Positions 42,190 to 52,448 of a stretch of 64,000 bases of DNA are shown here, in pieces. This DNA comes from Chloranthus sessilifolius (taxonomy: Eukaryota; Streptophyta; Magnoliopsida; Chloranthales; Chloranthaceae). The stretch spans positions 58,626,104-58,690,103 of the forward strand of contig CM037587.1 in NCBI GenBank assembly GCA_021018995.1. Reading direction: 5' to 3'. Both the position numbers and the translations under genes were made by a program. The notes under the pieces were generated by a model. The model searched no databases, had not been told where the DNA came from, and saw nothing but the letters and a program-made list of their open reading frames with translations. Position 1 is the stretch's first letter. The number at the start of each line of letters is the position of its first letter.

Positions 42190-43097
42190 ATGTAGTAGTT
42201 CGACTTATTGTCGTTCACTTCCCATTTCAGCAGCCTTGGGAATTGGTGGGGCCCAGGACCCCCGGGCTGGAGTGCTCCTGTCGTTAATCTCGTACACCTA
42301 GATTTGTGAACAATAAAATAAACCTTTGATGACTATTTTAATGGGTGGCCATCATAAGAAATAAAACAGGACATTCTGGTAGACGACATTACCTGTAGGG
42401 CAATAGTGCAGTCGTAAATATTTTAAACCTATTTTCCCTTTGCCTTCTCAGCTAGTTCCCTGTTCCTCTTCGCTTTGTTCACAGACATTAGAAGGTTATT
42501 GTACGTGTGATCGCCCCATGCAAATTCGTTGAAATTGGGGAGATCATCACTAGGCTTGAGGTAGAGCTCATCGATGGTGTATTTTGTGTTTGGGAAGGAC
42601 AGTGGTGAGGACGAACAACAGACATAATGTCATAAAGTCGTTGTCAGCATCTAGCGGGAGGCCGTTGATGATAGCCAGGATGTGTCCCCTCTTTACAGGG
42701 TTAATTCTCATGAAAAACCTATCTCTAATGGTCTGTTCTTTGGTAAGCTTCTTAGGGGAAGGTTAATAAGAAGTTGCGATCATTCAAAGGCCAGTTATTA
42801 AGGTAAAATCAAGGGCCCGAAATCTGATATGGCCCTTCCCAAAATCCCAAATGTTGTCCTTGACCCAAAACTTGATCATCGACCCAAAACTTGATCAAAT
42901 CTGATATGGCCCTTCCCAAAATCCCAAATGTTGTCCTTGACCCAAAACTTGTTGATGTTTATCAGGTCCTTCGGAGCCAGAAAGAAGGCCCCGAAGACCG
43001 ACTCCTTAAGCAATTTTTTCCCCTGCACAGATGCCCCGTCATAAATGACCTGGCACTTTCCAATAGTGCATTTAGCCGTTAAAGACTTAAGAACCAT
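42190..43097 (-). pseudogene. DUF1985-like exons of element D
   Basis: Exon 43097-42393 begins MVLKSLTAKCTIGKCQVIYD at an ATG directly after an AG acceptor. It continues with FWVKDNIWDFGKGHIRF, FRALDFTLITGL, TIRDRFFMRINPVKRGHIL, DADNDFMTLCLLFVLTTVL, LPNFNEFAWGDHTYNNLL and IYDCTIALQ, then donor GTAATG. The second exon starts at 42298 with VYEIN and, after a frameshift, PRLLKWEV. The order F.L.TGL, drop to a W...T...L box, LALQ-YE and PRLLKW is the DUF1985 layout of Ulp1-type plant transposon proteins. A 77-base tandem duplication (42820-42951), stops and frameshifts inactivate it. Confidence 0.7.
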
Positions 43098-43480
43098 CTT
43101 CAAAATATGTCAAATAGAAAAAGGATAAGTTTAGAGAAAATATAGTAAGATCCGGAGCAGCACACTTCCATGACGAGGCACCAACGCTCCTATACAAAGC
43201 ACTAATGACGCTATATGAGGCATTAACGCCCCTAGGCTAGGCGCTAGCGCCCCTAGACGAGGTGGTAGCACGTCTTCATTGGAACGATGACGCTTCTATT
43301 TAGCATTTTATAAAGCAGAATGAAAATAGAAGGAAACTTACCTTGTTCCTAGATGCAGAGAAAGGGTTTTGCTACTTTGATGTTTCTTGCTGTGCTCTGA
43401 GAAGATGAAAATTGGGAGGGCAAAGGTGAAAAGTAATTTGTGAACTTTTAATTCACAATATTTCCGCCTTAAATATTTTT
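43098..43480 (-). promoter_or_regulatory. Putative D promoter, 5' untranslated exon and first intron
   Basis: On minus: ATATTTAAGG at about 43464-43474 as a TATA candidate; a leader exon to 43342 ending CAAG before GTAAGT; an intron 43341-43098 ending TTTTGAAG next to the ATG. The intron holds an array of D words (43160-43300: GGCGCTAGCGCCCC, GAACGATGACGCTTC). Confidence 0.5.
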
Positions 43481-43559
43481 TTTGAATCAAAGTTATGGCC
43501 ATTGCAAAGCACGATGTCACGCGCCGTAATCCCATTTGTGGCGCCGCACTCCTCATTTA

Positions 43560-43830
43560 ATATTTTGACAATGGTAATAAATGACATCAGGCTAGGCGTC
43601 ACTAAGAAAACATGGTGCTATGTGTCATACACAGGGTGTTACTCGTCATTCACAAAGCACTAATACTTCATAATAGTCATGCTAACGCTTCATAATAGTC
43701 GCACTAACACTTATAAATGGAGCGATAGCGCTTCATCATAGATGTGCTATCGCCCGTATACGAAGCATAATAAGTGATGCAAAACGAAGCGTTGCGCTAC
43801 ATGATAGAAGCGCTAATGATGGCCATATCA
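43560..43830. repeat. D palindromic word array, block 4, upstream of the putative promoter
   Basis: Words such as GAGCGATAGCGCTTC (43721), GTGCTATCGCCC, CGAAGCGTTGCGC (43785) and GAAGCGCTAATG, spaced about 20-30 bases. Confidence 0.65.
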
Positions 43831-44437
43831 TTCTTGGCATTTCGAAAATGGTGCTGAATTTAAAAATGATTAAATTTGGGTATTACATGTCTTCTAGAAG
43901 TGCTTATGATGATCATGTCAGGAACGGATCCCCAGCGCCAGCCCCTATTTGCCTTTCTAATACTATCAGTAGTAACTATGGTTAAAGCAGGGTTAAATGA
44001 AGAATACGAGGGAATGTCGCATCATCCACAGAAGAGCTACGTGTCGAGCTCCTATCAATATGCGCAGAGATATCTCTACGCCCGAGCGTATATCCCCGAC
44101 CCTCTATATATATTTTACAGAGGCTCTGATTCCATTAAATGCAGCTCTAGCGATGCATCATTCAATACATGTAGGATAAAGATCTAGCAATCTGAAGATG
44201 ATTTTTAGTTTTTACAATAACAACAGACAAAATAGAAGATGTTGCAACAATTATCGAAAAGGAGATAAAATAAAGTAAATAACTAACCGAATAAACAATT
44301 TTCTTCATGTTCTCGGGTTTAATACTGATGGTGTGGCGATGTTGTGACTTGGTGATGGCCTCGTGGACATGGTTTAAAATTTCAGCCGAAACATATAGGT
44401 TTCGGTGGAGGCTGAAACGAAAACATCTAGCTTTCGC

Positions 44438-44494
44438 CCAAAATTTTGAGCAATCATATTATCGGTTGATAATATGATTGCTAGAAATTTTGGG
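44438..44494. repeat. 57-bp near-perfect palindrome
   Basis: Inner arms AGCAATCATATTATC and GATAATATGATTGCT are perfect 15-mers around GGTT; outer arms CCCAAAATTT and AAATTTTGGG also pair. Nearby GCCGAAAC/GGTTTCGG words resemble the terminal zone of the hAT element at 61240-61330. Confidence 0.85.
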
Positions 44495-45339
44495 CCAAAT
44501 CTTAATTTTTTAGGTTTGTTTTGGCCTTCTTGTTGGTTCTTTTTTTGGCCTTCTTTTCTTTTACTAGTAACTTATTTTTGGCCTTCTTTTGGTGCTCCAC
44601 ACCGAATCCAAACCTTTGTTTGGGTGCTCCCCCTCCACACCGAATTCAAACCACCTTTTGCTTTTGTACTTTAAGTCATTTCTCTTGCCCTGTTGCACAA
44701 CCCTCCAAAATCCGAATCTAGAGTTCGTATTTCCTAACTTCCAAACTGAGAACTCTAGAACAACAAAAACCCCCCTTCCCTCTTCACCAATGGTTTTATC
44801 TCCGACGGAGCATCTCTGGCAAAGCGTTTATTAAGGATCTAAATACCAATTTTCAAGGTAATCGACCGGCCTTTAAGCCGGTTAATTTATTTTTTAATCA
44901 TCATTTTGTTTTTAAAATGATCTAGATCTAGATCTAGATCGGAGCCGATATCGACTTCGGACACCGATGGATCGACCAATATATGTATATATACACAAGT
45001 GTATATATACATTGTCATATATAAGGTTCACACAATTGTCATGTATAAGGTTCACACAATTGCTAATGCCACCGTAATCATCGGATTAATCGATCATGTG
45101 ATTGCATCTGTATTATACACACACACACATATATATACACACATAGTTGCACACTCTTGATTTATGAACATGTGTGCCACGTGTACCATCTTGATGATAT
45201 GTTCACCATAGGGTACACAAGCCCCTTCACTCTTGATAAAAGGAATATGAAATTAGTGACAGTAGGTGGTGAGAGAAGCTTTCTATATTTATAAATTAAA
45301 ACAATTTTCAATATATATATATATAGGTGGTGAGAGAGG
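44495..45339. other. Region between D and F, no recognised gene
   Basis: Contains three TTGGCCTTCTTTT-like units (44520-44592), an (ATCTAG)n run (about 44922-44940), CA/TA microsatellites (about 44985-45010 and 45117-45143) and a direct repeat of TAGGTGGTGAGAGA (45265 and 45326). The expected 5' part of the hAT gene (zinc-finger exon) would lie here if F had simply inserted into it, but I cannot find it. Confidence 0.4.
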
Positions 45340-47538
45340 GACCATGGGAACAGCGAGTCGTTAGATGCTTGGTACATCCACATGTGTGCGGAAATCAAGA
45401 GAGATAATATAATAACTGGCAGCAATAAAAATTCTATTTCCATGTAGAACATAAAATCAAAACCAAAATAACCACCAGTGATGGCCATTCGTCACGCAAA
45501 CAGTGGTATGAGTTATAAAATGTATATAGAAAGAACTAGTCACTAAAATGCACCAAGTCCAAAATCTAACTCGACTAAGGATAATACTCTTTGCGTGGAA
45601 GATCCTCTTCTTCGTCCGACACGAAATCAGGATCGTCCTCAAGTTCGGGGTCCTGACCAATATTTGCACCTGTGACACATAGTGTCGGGATGAGCTAACA
45701 GTCTACAATCAGTAGGAAAAGTTTAATACTAATTATATTTCATCCAAATCAATGCATAGATTCAATGACTAGATTCAAAAGAAATTAAATGTCAAAACAA
45801 CATTCAAAGAATCTTAGGTTCAAAATCACATAATTTGAAATTGAGTTTCAATTGATATCGGATAGTGTCATTTCTTAGGTTTCACATGATTTCTATTTAC
45901 TTGTTCATTTTTACATTTTATATGCACTTGTTAATCCATGTATGACTTAAATCCATAACTTAAAAATCTCCAACGCGAATATAGTGTTTAAAGCCGATAA
46001 CCAATGGGAATCCCCTCGTAACCATCTTCGTTTAATAAACAATTTTCTTAGTGTCCAAGCCCCTGTGTTGTGAGGGATACTTATGCAGTTCCAATACCGT
46101 TGAAACGGTCCAAATACCATCGAAATGGTTTTAAAGTGTCAAAGCACAGGATTCATACACATGAACCTCAAATCAAACACAATTTCTAACATAGTAAAGT
46201 TTTATTCATTCATAGACACTTCTCATTATGTTCTAAACTCAAAGTTCAAAGGATTCAAATATTCACATCAGTACTTGATTCAAAGATTTGATATTTCAAA
46301 AGATTCAAATGCAATTTCATATTTCAAGGATTTCAAATGTTCAAATGTAGCCAGATTTAACAAGTTCTAATTCAAATTGTAATTCTCACAATTCCATTTA
46401 GTTATAACATGAAGATCTATGAATCAAAGTCAAAAATGTAATTGTGCATTGAATTTCCCCTACCTCAATTCTAGTGTCATGAGAAGGCAATGAAATGGTC
46501 CTTATTGACGACCTCCGGTTCTCATTCTATATCACATTCACAAGTGGGGGTCAGTGACTGACCAAGATTATAACAAATTCGAAGTTTCTCAAGTTCTATC
46601 GAAAAGGGTGCCAAATTCATTCTAATTCGCTCGAGTGACTTCCCAAATCGCTCAAGCGACTTGTCATGTATTCACTATCTCGCTCAAGCGACAATAAAAA
46701 TCGCTCGAGCGAGTTTCATTAGAACTTTTTACCTTGCTTTTGACGGGATCTCGCTCGAGCGAAAAGGCAATCTCGCTTGAGCGAAATCATCTAATTTTTC
46801 ATTTGGGTCCCCTTTTTCCAGAACTCGAAACCCCTAATTTCTTGAGTACAATCCTACTAAGTCATGGTACTAGTCTGAAATTTTAGAGAATAAAATCCGT
46901 ACTAATGAGCTATGATTTTCACCTTTTTACGTTGCGAATGCCGAGTCTACAATGGTGGACGTCAAGGGAGATCGGCGCCTTAACTTCTCATTCATCAGAT
47001 GATTCGATCCCTCTCTCTCTTCAATCTTAATTGTGTCAAAGATCGAGGTTTCTTGAGGTACAAAATAGACCAAAGATCTCCTTGAGTAAAGAAAAAGAAT
47101 TTTGAGAGGGAGATCAGATGGCTAGGGTTTCTAAAAGGGAAAATAAGGAGAGATGGAGGTTCTCTCTCTTAGCTCTTTTCTGAGTAGAATTCACAAGAGT
47201 TTATTTCTGCGTAAGTCTTTTCTTTATAACTGATGGGAGTTTGATCGGTGTTGAGCTGATACACCAAGAATAGGTGTGCAAGCCTTCATCCCAAGGTCCA
47301 AAAATAATGTCTAAAAGCCACTCAATAAAGTTTGATCCCTAGACCTCTTGCTTATGAACAAGCTTCTAACCATTGTGCCATCACATAGCTTGTATAACTA
47401 TTCACGTAATTATATATATGGGTCTTTTTCACCAAGATGTATATCTTTAAAATAAAATGTTTCAAAAATCCAAGGCATGCAGTGTATACCTTGTTAGACA
47501 CCACACCTAATTGGGTGTATTTATGCTGGGATGTTACA
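45340..47538 (-). repeat. Element F 3' LTR
   Basis: Aligns with 55788-58024 over almost its whole length (for example GGTACATCCACA, AATATAATAACTGGCAGCA, the six-site motif cluster and GACACCACACCTAATTGGG). On plus it ends GGGATGTTACA. The outer 25-40 bases at the left are replaced by unrelated TA-rich sequence, so its left terminus is lost and 45340 is approximate. A TATA candidate on minus (GTTATAAAGA) is at 47221-47230. Confidence 0.85.
46627..46784. promoter_or_regulatory. Cluster of six TCGCTCGAGCGA sites in F 3' LTR
   Basis: Sites at 46627-46638, 46648-46659, 46680-46691, 46701-46712, 46751-46762 and 46773-46784. Two are exact 12-base palindromes, the others differ by one or two bases. 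The 5' LTR has the same six at 57104-57262, with partly different changes. Confidence 0.8.
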
Positions 47539-47549
47539 TTCTCCCCCCA
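47539..47549 (-). other. Element F polypurine tract
   Basis: On minus TGGGGGGAGAA directly before the LTR start TGTAACATCCC. Confidence 0.8.
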
Positions 47550-48000
47550 TTACAGGAATTTTCGTCCTCGAAAATTAATTACGTGACTTTTGGGTGTGCC
47601 TAACACAGTAGATGTTTGATATCAAAGCCAAACATGTTGAAGAAAATAATGAAAGTTCTATCGGTTTGTTTCATGTACAGTACATCAATTTCGTCTAATA
47701 TTAAAAGTCAACGACCATCCAAAAGTTTAACGACTAGTAACACACATCCACAACTAATTAGTAGAACATATCCACAACTAATGAGAAGAACATATCCACA
47801 GCTAATTAGAAAAACACACGTACATAACTAATTAGAAATCCTGATAGCCATCCAAGCATAACAGCAAAAACAAAAGTAGAGCTTTCCTGACCAAAAAGTT
47901 TTCATGACCAAACCAAAAATACCCAAAGTTCTCAAGACCAAATCAAAAAGATACCTAGAGTTTTCAAGTCTCAAACCAAAACCACCAGACGAGATCTTCA
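47550..48000 (-). other. F 3' noncoding region
   Basis: No gene. A direct repeat CACATCCACAACTAATTAG occurs about three times at 47742-47830 with 28-30 base spacing. Confidence 0.5.
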
Positions 48001-49190
48001 CTAACCCATCTCATCTCCTATCCAACCAACTTCTTCTTCACCACCTCCACCAACCTGTGAGCTAGAAGCACCGGTGGTATAAGCTCGAGCCCTGGAAATG
48101 CGTAGTGTGGAGTCGGTAGGGAACATGTTCCGCATCATCTCTATGAGCATCCCTTCTTGGAAGTCCATCCTCCGCTCATGAGTGTCCATCCTTCGATTGA
48201 ATTCAGCTTGTTTGACCACATTGCCATGTGAGGCGAGTGGTGGCTGGGATGGGGATCGTTGGCATGGAGAGCGGTAGGTTCAGGTTGTGCCGGTTCCTGT
48301 TGGGCACTCATTGCAATATGTTGATAATGTCGATCTTGAACACTTTTGACCAATTTTTGATAACTTAAACTTCAATCATTTACTCAATACCTCTTGATGT
48401 TATCCATCCGTCGTTCTTCATTAGGCGGAACTTCATAGTCATCTTCTTCATCTTCGTATTCATCGATAAGTCAGGATATCAGGCGGCAGTATGGCATCAA
48501 ACTTATTGGTTTCTTTTTCAATTCTAGCATTTGATCATGGGCATAAATTAGCCCTTCCCATACAACTTCGGGAGCATTGAACCAACTTTCTTCAAAAATG
48601 GAGTACAAAGCTTGTAGGAGTATCTCTATCCTTTCTTGCTCATGTCTTAAAGGATACAGATTTCTCCTTAAGACGATGTCTAGCAGCCACATGTTGGCTA
48701 GCAGTTGTGACCTCCTCACTGATCATCCAAACCCTTGTTCTTCGTGGATCATTCTCACAAGGATGCGATGAAATGGTACCGGTTCGGGGTTCGGTGGTAG
48801 TAGACCCCAATTCTCTATAAATATCGTGGAGCCACCCATCGTTGTGGCGATGTGGCCAACATAAAATCTGAGCACTTTGCCATCGATGTTCGTGTAAAGT
48901 TTCCCGTCGATCTTACCCAATTTTAGGTTATGATAGAAGAGTTTTACTAGTGTAGGGTAATAGTGTGTGTGAAAAGGCGTGAGCAACATCTTCAAGTTGG
49001 CTTTGGTGAGGTAGCTAAACGACCATCAGATCATTTGTTCATTCTGGAAAAAGTCTTGATCGAAAGACCATTCCATTTTAAAACTTTTCGCATCCCACCA
49101 TGGAGTGAGCTTGCTCTTCCTTAGTGGAGGATCGGTTTTGGGTCGCTTCAAAGACAAGGTTTTCAAAGATGTACCTTTATTAGGTGCCAT
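48001..49190 (-). pseudogene. Element F ORF2, homologue of the Athila ORF2
   Basis: Starts MAPNKGTSLKTLSLKRPK at 49190 (A ORF2 also starts MAPK...). Then DAKSFKMEWSFDQDFFQNEQ, a stop, SYLTKANLKMLLTPFHTHYY, LVKLFYHNLKLGKIDGK, WGLLPPNPEP, a stop, RRSQLLANMWLLDIVLRRNL, RHEQERIEILLQALYSIF, LELKKKPISLMPYCRLIS and an acidic tail (DEYEDEEDDYE), followed by a Gln/Pro/His region and QAEFNRRMDTHERRMDFQEG, a charged helix. YLTKA.L, LV.LFY...., D.VLR.N...H.QER and KKP..LPYCR line up with A, B and C ORF2. Shorter than Athila ORF2 (about 400 against 600-1000 residues). Three stops break it. Confidence 0.75.
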
Positions 49191-49364
49191 CAAAAGAAAT
49201 TCAAATGTTTCAAACAAACAGGGTAGATCTACCTTTGGTGCAAAGGATAAAATGGAACGAGTCTTCGCCGAAGAAGGAGGAGCACTTTGCGTGTTTTTGA
49301 AGAAGACTAGGCGAGTTCTTGTGGGAGAAGGGAGCCGAAAGGTCTCTTTTCACTCATTTATTGT

Positions 49365-49560
49365 TTGGCCCATATATATTGTAATGGTACTCAAGAGGAT
49401 GTTGGTGATCGCTCGAGCGAACTCCAAAATACAAAGGGCCGATTAACGAATCGCTCGAGCGACAACCAAATGTCGCTCGAGCGAATCCAACTAGAACCTT
49501 TTTTGGGGAGGTTTCTGAAGGTGTCGCTCGAGCAAATTTTTTTGGGGTCGCTCGAGTAGA
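49365..49560 (-). promoter_or_regulatory. Putative F ORF2 promoter: five TCGCTCGAGCGA sites plus TATA box
   Basis: Sites at 49409-49420, 49451-49462, 49473-49484 (all exact), 49524-49535 and 49548-49559 (one to three changes). On minus they are followed by AATATATATG at 49371-49380, about 180 bases before the ORF2 ATG. The same 12-mer is clustered in both LTRs of F. Confidence 0.7.
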
Positions 49561-50529
49561 TTTGTTCAGTATGTTTTCTAAGTTGGACTATCTATGAATT
49601 GTTCTATGGTTTAAAAGTTATCTTTTTCATCCTTATCTGCACTCAAAATCTTCATAGCTACACATACCTGCACAGAAGATGGATCCAGTGTCGTTGCTGG
49701 AAAGCAAAGATAAAAAGAAGTTTACTGTAAACTCACAACAAAGATTCTCTAGTCCAAAATTCATATATTTAATCGTTCTTATAACACTCCAACATCATTT
49801 TGATTATAGAAGAAAACCCTATGAATCCTAAATACCTAGCTACCATGTCAATTTCCTAAAGGCGATGTGGATTAGTCGCATGCTTCAGATATGCTCTCCT
49901 CTACAATATGTCCAATAAATATAGAAACTTAGATTGCCATTTAATGATGATATTAAAGGGATTAAACTCACAAATCACCCGATATATGCGAAAAGAAATT
50001 TGCATGTATTCATGAATTCTCATGGCTTATTTTCAAGCATAGCATCCCAGATATGAAATGGATCAGGAGACTTGCCTGGACTCAAAGTCGACTACAATTG
50101 CAGTGTATGTGATGGGTTCATAGGGACTCCACTCAACAAAATTGGAAAGTGGTGTGGTGTGTCATACTAGATCACTTGGGTAATTTTATAGCAGGTTTTG
50201 TATAATAGTTGGGTGCCACTTGATAGGTTGGGTTGGGTTGGGTGTCATGTGCTAGTTTGGATGCTATGTGATGAAGGAAAGTGGCAATGTCATTTCTTAA
50301 CTTAGTTACTATATTAAGTACCAACATTTTAGCTTACATGGTCGTATATGGGTTTGGATGAAACAATCATCCCTTAGTGCTACAATTATGGCTTATGGAA
50401 CTGAACAAGAGGTTTTATTACGATGTTTCCTATATTTATTACAACAGTTGTAAAATTTTTGCTAACTTCCCTTCTAAAAAGTTTCTTTCCTTATTCGAAG
50501 AGATGCAGATATGTTTCACACATATTCGA
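49561..50529. other. F spacer between chromodomain and ORF2
   Basis: Noncoding, AT-rich, with a GGTTGGGTTGGG run at 50227-50243. I see no LTR or terminal repeat that would make ORF2 part of a separate insertion. Confidence 0.5.
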
Positions 50530-52448
50530 CTCGCGTTCCCAGGTGTCCTCCTTTGATGAGTGATTCTGCCACCTTACGAGTACCAATGGGATCCGCTTGG
50601 TACGCAAAACTTGTTTTTTCTAATCGAGGATCTATATTGGTTCTTTGGTGATGGTCAGATCTTCGTGAATCTCGATAGGTTGATAGTCCAAGATATAGGT
50701 TGGGTCCTTTACGTATTTCCTCAACATGGATACGTGAAACACATTGTGCATATTTGAAAGTTGCGGTGGTAAGGCAATTCGATATGCAACTTCACCGACC
50801 CGGCCCATTATCTCGAAAGGTCCAATGTAGTGTGGGATTAGTTTCCCACATTTTTCAAAATGCATCATGCCTTTAGTAGACCAAATCTTGACAAAGATGT
50901 TGTCCCCACTCTGAAAAGAATGTGCAACATCAGTATTGTATATAGATAACGGGGAAGTAAAGAAGTAATTACATCAAGTTTACCTGAAATGTGATCATTA
51001 ATGTTTCACGGATTAACCGAATTGCTTCGGTGGTGCTCTCGAAAATCTCTAGACCCAATAATAATTTCTCTTTGGCTTCTTCCCAATTGAGTGATGACTT
51101 GCATCTCCGACCATATAGTGCTTCGAAAGGGGCCATCCCAATGCTTGCCTGATAGCTATTGTTATAGGTGAACTCGATCAGGGATAAATGGTTGTCCCAT
51201 AACCGTTGAAAGTCTAACATGCAAGCCCGAAGCATATATTCGATGACCTGATTCACTCTTTCTGTTTGCCCATCTGTCTGAGGTGAAATGTCAAACTAAA
51301 ATCTAACCTCGATCCTATTTCTTCTTAGAACCGTTGCCAAAACTTCAACATATACAGTGAGTCTCTGTCTAAGACAATGCTAGCAGGGATACCATGTAGT
51401 TTGACAATTTCCTTAAGATATAATTCTACAAGCTAACTGACAGTATACCTCGTACTGTACGGTAGGAAGTGGGCAAACTTGGTTAATCGATCAACGATTA
51501 CCCAAATGGCATTGTGTCCTCTCACTGTTCTCGATAATCCAAGGATAAAATCTATGGATATAGCTTCCCATTTCCATTCAGGTATCGGTAAGTGTTGCAA
51601 TAAACCTGAGGGGTTCCGATGGTCCACTTTACCTGTTGACACACCAGGCATTTTGACACATACTCTGCTATTTCTTTCTACAAACCTCTCCATCATAAGT
51701 TATTTTCCTGATACATTTTGGTACAACCAGGGTGGATAGCATACTTCGACTTGTGGGCTTCTTCTAGAATCACGTGTCGAAGGTCGGCATTGGTCCGTAC
51801 GCGCATTCAGCCTCTGAAGAGTAACGATTCATCCTCCCTAGTGGAGAAATCAGGTCAATTCCCACTAGTCACATCCTATCTAATGGCCATAAGGTCCTCA
51901 TCGGTCATCTGTAGTTCACGGATGTTATTGAAGATTGTTGGTCAGATGGTAATATTGGCCATTAAGGCTTCTAAATCCTCGACATCGAACCTCGTATCAT
52001 ATAAGGATATATCTTCGAGTTAATGCCATCTATTTATTCTCGCAATAAGATTTGACAACTTAGTAGAGGACTTTTGACTCAGTGCGTCTACCACTACATT
52101 GGCTTTCTCGGGGTGGTACTGAATGGAGCAATCATAATCCTTAAGGAATTCCATCCATCTTCTCTGCCTCATGTTCAAATCCTTCTATGTGAAAAGATAT
52201 TTGAGGCTCTTATGATCAATGAGTATTTCGAATGTCTCACCTTAAAGGTAGTGTCTCTAGATCTTTAGGGCAAAAATGACCACTGCCAGTTCGAGATCAT
52301 TTATCGGATAACTCTTCTTATGATCCTTGAGTTGTCGAGAGCCGTAAGCAATGACTCTTCTGTGTTGGTGAAGCACACAACCCAATCCATTGTGTGATGC
52401 ATCACTGAATATCACAAAGCCTCCACTACCTGACGGTATAGCAGGCAC
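50530..52448 (-). pseudogene. Element F RNase H, integrase and chromodomain
   Basis: RNase [42 protein letters not shown] and DHKSLKYLFT (52448-52190). Linker and HHCC region: [34 protein letters not shown] (about 51650). Integrase core: [45 protein letters not shown] and later NNSYQASIGMAPFEALYGRR. C-terminal: HYIGPFEIMGRVGEVAYRI and HVSMLRKYVKDPTYILDYQP, then ILD.KKQVLRTKRIPLV and HSSKEDTWERE, the chromodomain. Many stops. The Tekay-type chromodomain targets insertion to heterochromatin in known relatives. Confidence 0.85.

Larger units (their letters stand above)
26320..44430 (-). mobile_element. Element D: DUF1985-Ulp1 transposon gene with palindromic word arrays, split by element C
   Basis: Two segments (26320-29463 and 40230 to about 44430) share a distinctive short-palindrome vocabulary (GAAGCG..CGCTTC) that is absent from element C between them. 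On minus they give one gene in order: putative TATA and 5' untranslated exon (43470-43343), DUF1985-type exons (43097-about 42190), an acidic coiled-coil exon (41898-41458), then beyond C four Ulp1-protease exons (29329-28200). DUF1985 plus Ulp1 genes are known from plant Mutator-like and related transposons. No terminal repeats or transposase were found, so class and outer borders are uncertain; the left border is the B LTR. Confidence 0.65.

Noticed and set aside
43876..44187. Plus-strand 103-aa frame with a hydrophobic start
   Set aside because: Overlaps nothing conserved, no homologue recognised, and lies upstream of the D promoter on the other strand; probably chance.
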